This document shows, piece after piece, positions 33,553 to 42,125 of a stretch of 64,000 bases of DNA (positions are counted from its first letter, which is position 1; each line of letters starts with the position of its first letter). The DNA lies in assembly GCA_007115705.1 (NCBI GenBank), contig QXEO01000432.1:620001-684000 (forward strand), written 5' to 3'. A model generated the notes under the pieces. It was given only the letters and a program-made list of their open reading frames with translations. It had not been told where the DNA came from and did not search any database. This DNA comes from Dactylis glomerata (lineage: Eukaryota; Streptophyta; Magnoliopsida; Poales; Poaceae). A program made the position numbers and the translations under genes.

Positions 33553-35503
33553 TCTAGCTTGGGAGATTCTTCTCGAGTGTCTGATGATCTTATGGAGAAG
33601 AAGGATCTCGACAAGCGAGTGAGAGCTCTAACTACTCTCACAAAAGAAGATGAAATTTCAGACTTGACCGCTAGTTACTTCAACTTTGAGCATCACTTGC
33701 CTGCGGTATATGCACTATTTTCATTTATTCGCCTTCTTTTACCTTATCACCATTTTTCTTATAACCTTCGACTTAATTTTCTTCCAGGATCATCAGTTTC
33801 TTGTTTCTTGCCCTTCCCTTCCAGAGGGAGGACCTATTCAGAATGTTCCTGTCGATGCTGTGTCTGAAGCCTCCGAGGCTGAGGACAGCCAAGATGAAGC
33901 CGAAGATTCGCTGGAAAGAACCAGCTCGACTATGTCACCTCACCTTCACTTTCTGAAGATCTTGGCCTTGACAAGAAGAGGAAACATGTCGAGGAGCTCG
34001 TTTCTTCGAGTGCCTTCGCTCACAAGGATGTGGCCGGGGAGGCCTCTGCTCTAGAGGATGAAGAAGAGCTTTTCGACGCCCTGGACTCGTGAGTTTTTGC
34101 TAACTCGACATTTTATTTTGTACTTGCTTCCTTTCTTTTGACTTATGTGAGGTTTCTGCCTTTTGATTCCTTTACAGCGACAACGAGAACCCGAAGAAGG
34201 ATGCTGCCACTGCTCCTTCTGTTGAGGCTATGGCTGTCGATGAACCTTCTTTGCAAGAAGCTGCTCCAGTGGTGAAGTCTCCAAAGGGTCCTGTTAAGAG
34301 GGTCGCCTCTACTCGTGGTTCCAAGCGTGTGAAGAAGTCGACAGACGCTGGTGCCTCCCTCGACACCCATCGGTCCACAAGCTCTTCCGACGATGTGCGT
34401 ATTGATCCTGGTATTTTTTGCTTTGTTCCTTGCGTGAACTTCCTACTCACGACTTTTTCTGGACTGATCTTGATGAAGAAGTTCGTCACTTTGGGCCTTG
34501 AATGTGTCGAATATTTGAAAGCTACTAGAGCTTCTCAGGGTAATCTTTTTTCCTGTGTTTTGCTTGTCTCGAGTGCCTTTCACTGTTTCTTTACTTTATT
34601 TTCCCCTCTTTGTGCTGCAGATGCTTTGTCGGCGGCTAATACTCGCATATCGTCTCTAGAAGATGAAGTCAAAGCTTCCAGAAAAGCTTTTGATGCTGCC
34701 GCCACTGCCAAAACCACTGCTGAGAACTCCACTAAGTCAGCATTGGCTAAGGCAAAGAAAGAGGAGAAAGCACTTGTTGATGCTAATCAGGGTCGCATCT
34801 AGAGGGAGCAGGCCATAACTGAACGCCTGAATAAAATTTTGGCTCTTGCTGGAGGTAAAATACCATGCTTTTTCCCTTCTTTATTGGTTTGCCCATTCTC
34901 ATACTTACTGACATATGCTTTCTTGTTTTCTGTCTTTGTCCCTTTTGTTCCTTAGAACATACTGGGGTGTCTTTGCCGCCCTTGCAGCCGGATGATGATC
35001 CTCTGCTGGCCGCGGTTAACTTGCTGGAGTCGAACTGGATATCAATCCAGGAGATCTTTGAGCTGGTTAGTCGCGTGTTAACACAGATTTTCGTCGGGTT
35101 GTGGCCCAAGCAAAAAGTGGATGTGCCAGATGCTGACTTGAAGAAGCTTGCAATGGCTTTTGACACCCCCGAAGATCCTATACTTCTGATGAAGGGTCAC
35201 TCCGTGAAGCGAGGTGCGGAGGGGGCCATTGCGCTTACTTATGAGCATGGTGAGGAGGTTAACTGGGAGAAGGTGAGCTCTTCCCGCCGTCGACCTCTTT
35301 CGGAGCTACGGGGTTTCTTCAAGAAGGTGAAGAAGTACGCGCCAGGCATCGTGTCAATCATTTCTCCTTCAGCGGCTTCTTAGACCTCTGCTACGTCGGT
35401 TTCTTCGACTCCGGCAACAAGTGGATCGATGCCTCCTCCCAACGCTGGTGCTACCTCTTCTGCGCCTACTTCTGCCACAGAGCCTGTTGCTGAGGTGGCT
35501 TAG
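33553..35503 (+). pseudogene. Antisense gene 1 of T, remaining exons (multi-exon, coiled coil)
   Basis: It continues the frame from 25062 (SLGDSSRVSDDL, then TASYFNFEHHLP). Likely introns with GT...AG ends are 33706-33787, 34089-34177, 34540-34620 and 34855-34955, each 80-101 bp with pyrimidine-rich 3' ends. Exons encode an acidic segment, a coiled coil (AANTRISSLEDEVKASRKAF, then KSALAKAKKEEKAL) and a C-terminal block (EEVNWEKVSSSRRRPLSELR). Stops at about 34800 (TAG) and 35381-35383 show decay; a last TAG is at 35501-35503. The function is unknown; no transposase catalytic residues are visible. Confidence 0.65.
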
Positions 35504-35779
35504 ACTTTAGTATTCCTTCGTAGCGTTCATTTCTTTTGATGTAGTAGACTTTATTTATATTTTGCCCAAGAGTCAATCAGGGGACTTGTACTTGTTGTAA
35601 ATACTTTCCTTTTTATGAAATGTTGCGCTTGGATTGAGTTTATGAGATGTTGCCTTTTTCTTTCTGTTGGCTTCCATCCTGCACATGCTGGTTGATCGTC
35701 GGGTCGTGATCGAGCTTCAACTCCTGCCAATATATTTGACTCCGGAGCTTCTTCGCCTCCTCGGCCTTCTTGTCGATGT

Positions 35780-36612
35780 ATGGAATATTCGCTAAGGATT
35801 TCGGACCTTGAAGGTCATTTATCCTTGATGAAACGCCAGGCGAAGGTTGCTTTGGACAAGGTCAGCAAATCTTGCGGCTTTATGAAACAGATATCCGTAC
35901 TTGAGGATGAGGTATCGGTTCTGATGGCCAAAATCGTGCATCTCGAAGAATGCGACTCCTTTCTTATTGGTATCGTCGAGTCCATCTGTGAGATGTTGCG
36001 ATGTAAGGTTCCTTGCAGCCTTTCTTTTTTCCTTTTTATTCCACTGTTGTTGGCTAATACCTTTTTGTTATCTCAGGTACTTGCCTGGACTTTGTTGGGG
36101 AGACACGTCGGGTTTCTGAACGAATTGCGGCTCTCGAGAAAGCATCAGAGGGAATCGACAGTTTGTGGTATGATCCCCGACGCCATCGTGCCATTGTGCT
36201 TCTTCAAGATCGTGCTCAGCACATTGTAGAAGCAGTTGATGGTTGTCAAAGATCTTTGATGACCATGTATTCTGTCATGCTCCCTCGCAATCCTCTGCCT
36301 GGAAGCTTTCTGCAGCTACTCGATGCTTTTAGATCTAGTCAATGAATTCATCGGCTGATAGAGCTCAACTTGGTGGCTGGTGCCAATTTTGCTCTTGGGT
36401 GGACATGTAAGTGGCATCCAAGGCTCAATTATAGTTCTATGTCGCTGAGTTTTCCTTCAGGGGGAGCTAGTTTGCGAGTTCATCTGGAGGCTACCCTTCA
36501 ACCAGGAAGAAGGATCATAGCTAGGTTGCTTCAAGAGGATGCCACGTTTTTCTGTGAGCATCATTACTTAGACCCCCTGGGAGTAGACGATTCTGATAAC
36601 CCAATGTTATGA
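35780..36612 (+). pseudogene. Antisense gene 2 of T (fragment)
   Basis: A second plus-strand unit opens MEYSLRISDLEGHLSLMKRQ with heptad character. It is interrupted by a likely intron at 36003-36076 (GTAAGG...CTCAG). It continues with RIAALEKASEGIDSLWYDPR, VLLQDRAQHIVEAVDGCQRS, MLPRNPLPGSFLQLLDAF and, after a TGA at 36343-36345, IELNLVAGANFALGW and RIIARLLQEDATFF. The later blocks recur in grass retroelement-associated proteins. It may be the 3' end of gene 1 or a separate gene; the gap at 35504-35779 is not resolved. Confidence 0.55.
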
Positions 36613-36927
36613 TGCTCATGTATGTACTTTGTGTATGGAACGCGAGAGTTTCTGTTTACTAACTTCTTTTGTCAGAATTTTATTTATTCTCCGAGCGTTG
36701 TATACTGTGAGTTTTGGTGCGTTTGCCGCAATTTTTGTTTAAAGACATGTAAACTCGAATAGGAGAAACTTTGTCTTTATTTATGCTTTATAATGTAAGA
36801 TACATGGGGTGTCCCAAGAGATCCGGCCAATGACTTGTGTTCTGGATCTAGAGGGCATTGCTCTAGAATAGCTCATGGCTTTTACAGCCTTATTTGCCTA
36901 CTCTACTTTTTTGATGTATTTTGTCGC
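36613..36927. other. Spacer between antisense gene 2 and the T protease remnant
   Basis: No gene. It is the meeting point of the two convergent coding units of T. The RT, RNase H and integrase expected here on the minus strand are absent. Confidence 0.6.
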
Positions 36928-37750
36928 CTACACCGTCGAGGTCTTCTCTTTTTCTCCTATAGTTTTGTCTTGGTCTGAAGATTGTACCCGCGGTTTTTTC
37001 ACCTCCGGCTCTGCTGGGTGCCCTTCAAGTTGTTGTGCGGCTGCTGTAGTCGTGCTTTTTGCTTTGTCTTTGGGTTCCCCGTAGTTTGCCATCATGCCAA
37101 AGTTTTGCGCCATCTTGTGAAATTCTTTGTCACATAAATTTGAGAGTTCGAAGCTTCCTTTTGCTGTGATGATTCCTTTGGGCCCTAGCATTTTGAGTAC
37201 CAGGTACGTATAGTGAGGTACTGCCATGAATCACAAAAATGCGGGTCACCCGAGGATCGCGTGATATTGTGATGGCCAGTCCATGACTTCGAAGTTGAGT
37301 TTCTCTCTTCTGTAGTTTTGCCGATTTCCGAAGCAAACGTTGAGTGCTATTCGACCAAGTGGATAGTTAGCGCTCTCTGGGACGATTCCGTGAAAGGAAC
37401 AGTCAGTTGGTTTCAAGAACTCCAATGAGATGTGCATTGCTCATAGGGTCTTCGCATATATAAGATTTATGCCGCTTCCTGCATCCATGAATACTCTGTC
37501 GACATCGTATGTCCCAATTTGGGCTTTGAGTACCAAAGGCGTGTTTCCTGGCCGAGGTACTGTTATGGGGTGATCATCTCTGCTGAATTCTATGGGTTGC
37601 TCTGACCAGTGTAGATATTCCATTGTTCCTGGAGGCGAGGTTACTGCTAGGTTAACTTGGCGAGTTATGCTTTTTTCCTCTTTGTTCGACTTTGGCACAG
37701 GCTATATCATTGCTGTGATGTGCCCTTTGGATGGAACATATCCTCCGTCA
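36928..37750 (-). pseudogene. Element T protease region
   Basis: One minus frame with stops at about 37438-37440 and 37228-37245 covers the protease. It has VFMDAGSGINLIYAKTL (active site DAGS), then IALNVCFGNRQNYR and YHAILG (the conserved ILG flap end), then MAVPHYTYLVLKMLGPKGII and SFELSNLCDKEFHKMAQNFG, the usual bridge toward RT in Tat elements. Both stops sit where family members normally have arginine, consistent with CGA to TGA transitions from cytosine methylation. RT never follows. Confidence 0.75.
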
Positions 37751-37884
37751 TCATCGCGTCCCTGGTTCGGCTGGTCTTGACCTCGAGGAACTCCGTTGTT
37801 TCCTTATTGACTTGCAGGTGCGTTGCTTGTGTTTCCTTCGTATCCTTGCTGTTTTGCTTCGGCTTGCTTGTTTAGTGCTGCTTC

Positions 37885-39744
37885 CTATAGTTTCAAGAAT
37901 ATTGTGCAATCTTTCATCGCGTGCCTGGATACTCGTTTCCCGTCAACAAATGCGGAGTGTATGTGATATGGTCCGTTTAGCATATCTTTTGGTGATGGGT
38001 TGTACTCTCTGGATTCTCTTGTCTGAAACTTTTTGTAGTCTTCTTTTCCGTAGCTACGATATCCCGAGCTTTTACGGTCGTTCCCTTGGTAGCTATTGTC
38101 CCTGTACCCTGCGGCGACCTGGCTGTGAGAGCCGTAGTTATCGTAATTGCGGGATCTCCTCCTTTGGCCTCCATATCTGTTTCCTCTATCATCCTCTGGC
38201 GACCGTGTCCGTTTGTTGTTGCACGCATCTTCTCCGTCTGCAAATCTGTTTGCTATATCCATTAAATCTGATACTGTTTTTGGCTTGATTCTGCCCATCT
38301 CTTCGACTAGGTCTCCTCGCCTTAACCCAACTATGAATGCATCTATTGCTCTTTCGTCTGAAACTTTGACTGCCGAATTTTTGATGATGCTCCATCTTTG
38401 GATATATGCCCTTAATGTCTCACTGCATTGCTGTACGCAGGATTTGACTTCTATGGATGCTGGCCGCTTATATGTTGACTTGAAGTTACTCGTGAATTGC
38501 TTTGTGAGCTCTTCCCAGCTTCGAATTGTTTCTTTTTCTAATTTTCTCAACCATGACCTTGCCGCGTTGGTGAGGTGTAATTGCAAACTTTGCATAGCTG
38601 TTTCCTTGGTTCCTCCCAATATTTTTACTGCTTGCAGATAATCTGAGAGCCATGACTGTGGCTCCTGGGATCCGTCGTACTTTTGCTGATCATGGGGTAG
38701 TTTGAAACCTTTGGGTACTAGCGTGGTGCGAACCCTATGGGTAAAACATGATGCCCCCATCTCCTTTTTGTCATCTTCATAATCGTATGTCTTGTTTGGA
38801 GACCTGGATCTTCGGGTTCCTCCATACTTCGGGCTTTTGTGTCGCCTTGGTGATGGTGTTCTAGATTGTTGACTGCCGCTTCTGTGCCGAGGACTATTTT
38901 GACGGTGTGGTGATCTTGGCTTATGGGTTCCTTTGTTGCGATATGCCTCCTCTTCTTTTGCTGATAATTTGTTGCCTACCATCTTCAATCCATTTAGTGC
39001 TGACCGGTGCATATGTTCCCTTGGGTCTCCTGGATTTGGTCGTGTTATATGTAGGTATGCTTGAGCTGCCACCAGTGCTGCTTCAGGAGTCTTTGGTATA
39101 ATGTTTCCTTGCTCCTCGACTGATAGGAAGGACGAGTCGAGGTTTTTGGAGAGGCTTTGCCTTTCTGAATACTCGAGGTTTTCGAACCTTGATCCGTGCC
39201 GACGATGTCTTTTGCCATTTATGTATGACGCGTCGCTACGTGCTCTGCGAGCAGCGTCGCTTGCTGTAATGGCTGAGTCTTTTCCCTTCTGTATTTCAAT
39301 CCTTTCCTTTGCTAGTTGCTTCGACTGCTGTCTTAAGGCGTAGTGATACCCTAAAAGCATGTTCTTGCTGGCGTTTGTTGGTATTGGCATGCCGTACTCC
39401 ACGGTTGTCTTGATTGTTCTCCACTCGTCGACTGATAGTCGAACTTTCTCCCTAGTTGCAAGGGAATCTGCAGTTTCTCCTTCTGCTAAATAATTTGCTC
39501 CTCTATTTACGTTTGCTGGGTTGAGCACTGGATTGTTGTTTTTGTCAAGTTCTTCTGAGTTGTCTCCTACAATGGCGAGTACTTGGTATCGATTATCGAT
39601 TTTGCTATTGAAGCTTGAGAAGATCGAACTGTCATCTTCATGAAGCTCTAATCCTGTCTTCCAGGTATCTGTTGATTTGTCTGAAGTGTCGTTGTGGCAG
39701 ATCATGAGATCTTCAAGTTGGACTTCCAAGTCAAAATTCTCCAT
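37885..39744 (-). CDS. Element T gag (619 aa, intact)
   Basis: The N-terminal third is acidic and Ser/Asn-rich; a basic RS/RH-rich stretch lies at residues about 200-320 (SPRHRSGSQQSRTPSPRRHK). The gag domain spans about 350-490 (DGSQEPQSWLSDYLQAV, NAARSWLRKLEKETIRSWEE, LRAYIQRWSIIKNSAVKV, IDAFIVGLRRGDL), followed by an Arg/Tyr-rich tail. There is no CCHC knuckle; the C-terminus reads NGPYHIHSAFVDG then HAMKDC, a variant seen in Tat gags. No stop interrupts it despite the lack of pol, as expected if gag is used in cis. The start is the ATG nearest the primer site that keeps the frame. Confidence 0.85.
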   Translation of the reverse strand: MENFDLEVQLEDLMICHNDTSDKSTDTWKTGLELHEDDSSIFSSFNSKIDNRYQVLAIVGDNSEELDKNNNPVLNPANVNRGANYLAEGETADSLATREKVRLSVDEWRTIKTTVEYGMPIPTNASKNMLLGYHYALRQQSKQLAKERIEIQKGKDSAITASDAARRARSDASYINGKRHRRHGSRFENLEYSERQSLSKNLDSSFLSVEEQGNIIPKTPEAALVAAQAYLHITRPNPGDPREHMHRSALNGLKMVGNKLSAKEEEAYRNKGTHKPRSPHRQNSPRHRSGSQQSRTPSPRRHKSPKYGGTRRSRSPNKTYDYEDDKKEMGASCFTHRVRTTLVPKGFKLPHDQQKYDGSQEPQSWLSDYLQAVKILGGTKETAMQSLQLHLTNAARSWLRKLEKETIRSWEELTKQFTSNFKSTYKRPASIEVKSCVQQCSETLRAYIQRWSIIKNSAVKVSDERAIDAFIVGLRRGDLVEEMGRIKPKTVSDLMDIANRFADGEDACNNKRTRSPEDDRGNRYGGQRRRSRNYDNYGSHSQVAAGYRDNSYQGNDRKSSGYRSYGKEDYKKFQTRESREYNPSPKDMLNGPYHIHSAFVDGKRVSRHAMKDCTIFLKL

Positions 39745-40110
39745 GGTTTTGTTGCCTCCTGCGATTTTTCCTTCTTCTGTTTATGCGAAGCTGACCGGTG
39801 AGTTTACCTCGCTGGAAGAGCCTTCTGATGATTCCAACATTGCTACTGTCTTGGGTTCACTTGCCGATGGACCCGGTTTCGCCAGATCTGAAAGGCGAAT
39901 CAAACCTAGTGATCCGACGCGAAAGTTTAGACTTCCGATCGTCAAATCCATATCTTGATCCATGCTCTCGAATACTTACGTGAAACTTGACTGGTGAGGT
40001 TGAAAATCGACGGTTCCGAAGGGTATCTGGATTTCGTCGACTTCCGGATTGCTGTTGGCTAAAAGCAAAAAAAGCCGTCGAATTCATGATTCCAACGCCT
40101 AGGATCCCCA
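39745..40110 (-). other. Leader of T
   Basis: About 365 bp between gag and the primer site. Short frames only. Confidence 0.6.
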
Positions 40111-40123
40111 TGGTCGGTGCCAA
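40111..40123 (-). other. Primer-binding site of T
   Basis: Reversed: TTGGCACCGACCA, one base inside the LTR. I cannot assign the tRNA with confidence. Confidence 0.6.
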
Positions 40124-40124
40124 T

Positions 40125-40458
40125 TGACGAGGGTTAACTCGACAAATGTCCTAGATGAAGGACTTAGGATCGGGGAGATAGGGCGTCGGATGAACTCGAA
40201 GGTAAAATCAGTCAAACAAGGTGTGTATCAAAAGTAAACGTGGGTGTAAACCTGGCTTGCTTTCAATCTGTCCCTCACCGTCCTCTCCTGGCCCCTATAT
40301 ATAGGTGGCCAGGTCTCAAGGATCGGGAGGGATCCGATACTGATTACAATATCGACATACGACATGAACTCGTATTTCGACTAGCGTTACAACTGGGCCT
40401 AGTTTAACGGGCCTCAGGGGTACTCAACTATCGGGCTCTATTATCTATACCCTTGTCA
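40125..40458 (-). repeat. 5' LTR of T (334 bp)
   Basis: TGACGAGGGTTAACTCGAC to ACCCTTGTCA. A CCTATATATAGG core-promoter motif sits at about 40303-40314. Its last about 50 bases are duplicated at 44498-44549. Confidence 0.9.
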
Positions 40459-40463
40459 ATGGG

Positions 40464-40548
40464 CATGCTGTAAATTTCCACCATGAATGATGCATGGCTT
40501 AGATTAGCGTCCCAGGCATTTCTCTAACACACATACAAACTCCATGAT
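40464..40548 (-). other. 85-bp island of F1 between T and F2
   Basis: This is the only F1 sequence left between the two insertions. Its last five bases (ATGAT, 40544-40548) are the F2 target site. The same island recurs at 44550-44639. Confidence 0.8.
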
Positions 40549-41974
40549 TGATACGTCTCAAACGTATCTATAATTTTTGATGCTCCATGCTTGTTTTTAC
40601 ACCATTTGCCTTGTGTTTCGTTACACTTCGTGGCGTTTTTATGCGATTTCCGGAACTAACCTATTGACAAGATGCCACAGTGCCAGTTCCCTGTTTTCTG
40701 CTGTTTTTGTGTTTCAAAAAAGCTACACAGGAAATATTCTCGGAATTGGACAAAACAAGTTCCAGAAGTCTTATTTTTCCCGGAAGAGCACCGAAGACCG
40801 AAAGAGAGCCGGAGGGGGGCCAGAAGCCGCCCACACAACAGGGGGGTGCAGCCCAGCCCCTGGTCGCGCCCACCCATTGTGAGGGCGCCCTGGCAGCCCC
40901 CTGACGACGCCCCTTCGCCTATATAAAGCCTCGGGACGGAAAACCCTAGGGGAATCGGCAAAATTTCCAGAACAGTTCCGTAGCTCCACCGCCGCCGTCG
41001 ACAAATTTCGGGGGACAGAAGTCTCTGTTCCAGCACCCTGCCGGGACGGGGAAGTGCCCCCGGAGCCATCTCCATCGGTCTCCATCGCCGTCTCCATCGA
41101 CCTCACCGCCATCTCCATCAACCTTGCTGTCTCCTATGATGAGGAGGGAGTAGTTCTCCCCCGGGGCTGAGGGCTCTACCGGTAGCTATGTGGTTCACCT
41201 CTCTCTCCCATGATGTGATCTTTATGTGATCGTGAGCTTTGTATCTAGTTGAATTGGTAGATGTTATTATTCAGATATTATGCTACTCCTATGCTTAATT
41301 ATTATACTCTCCAGAGATACCTCGTATCATGGTGTAAAGGTGACTAGTGTGTGCATCATGTGTATCTTTTTGGTTAATGTCTCTATGAAATGTTGGTGTT
41401 TGTTGGAACCATCTAGTGCGTTCATGGTGATAGTGCGGGACAATCTAGTTTGGGTACATACGGACTTTGAGGAGTGCTTCGTAGCCCTACGCATGATTAG
41501 TGTATGTTTGCCATTGGAGAATTGTTTTGAGTTCCATATTGATGATAGTATCTATTGGTTCAATTATGTTATATTTGTTGGGAGTGTGTCCACTAGTGAA
41601 AGTATGATCCCTAGGCCTTGTTTCCAAGCTTTGCACACCGTTTACTTCCTGTTTTGTTACATGTTTGCTTGCTGCCATTTTTATTTCAGATTGCGTTTAC
41701 TACTTATAATAATCACAACTACTTGTATTTCACTATCTCTTCGCCAAACTAGTGCACCTATACATCTGACAAGTGTATTGGGTGTGTTGGGGACACAAGA
41801 GACTTTCTATATCGTAATTGCAGGGTTGCTTGAGAGGGATAGCTTTGACCTCTTCCTCCCTGAGTTCGATAAACCTTGGGTGATCCACTTAAGGGAAACT
41901 TGCTGCTGCTCTACAAACCTCTGCACTTGGAGGCCCAACACTGTCTACAAGAACAGATGCGTGCATAGAAATCA
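40549..41974 (+). repeat. 5' LTR of F2 (1426 bp)
   Basis: TGATACGTCTCAAACGTAT to ATAGAAATCA. It has a TATA box TATATAAA at 40920-40927. It matches the other two LTR copies with scattered substitutions. Confidence 0.9.
40920..40927 (+). promoter_or_regulatory. TATA box of F2 5' LTR
   Basis: TATATAAA within CGCCTATATAAAGCCTCGGG. The same box is at 45010-45017 and 53293-53300 in the other LTR copies, so the leader begins at about 40950. Confidence 0.7.
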
Positions 41975-42125
41975 AGCTCTTTTCTGGCGCCGTTGCCAGG
42001 GAGGTAAGGTAAAAGGTACTCGCATCCTCCTGTGTGATTGCTCGGAGTTATTTCCTTTAGTTTCTGCAATTATATCTTTTTGTTTCTTGTTTTTATTTTC
42101 ACTAGTTAGGCTTAATGGAAAATAA
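41280..42125 (+). other. Long open leader frame of F2 overlapping the gag start
   Basis: A 281-codon frame begins downstream of the LTR TATA box, runs through the primer site and ends at TAA 42123-42125, 11 bases past the gag ATG (42115) in another frame. Its content is hydrophobic and Cys-rich with no known domain. It is also open in the second copy (47018-47863), but in the 3' LTR a deletion changes it. It may be fortuitous or a translated leader ORF. I do not call a protein. Confidence 0.3.
41985..42001 (+). other. Primer-binding site of F2 (tRNA-Asp)
   Basis: TGGCGCCGTTGCCAGGG is complementary to the 3' end of plant tRNA-Asp with one change. The second copy at 47723-47739 reads TGGCGCCGTTGCCGGGG and matches fully. 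Confidence 0.85.

Larger units (their letters stand above)
22646..40458 (-). mobile_element. Element T: Tat-like non-autonomous gypsy element with antisense genes
   Basis: It has 334-bp LTRs at both ends (22646-22979 and 40125-40458), flanked by ATGGG (22641-22645 and 40459-40463). On the minus strand there is a primer site, an intact gag and a protease remnant, and then no RT or integrase at all. On the plus strand two intron-bearing genes occupy the 3' half. Antisense extra ORFs near the 3' LTR are known in the Tat lineage (Grande, Retand). Element L (25063-33552) is nested in the first antisense gene. Confidence 0.85.
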
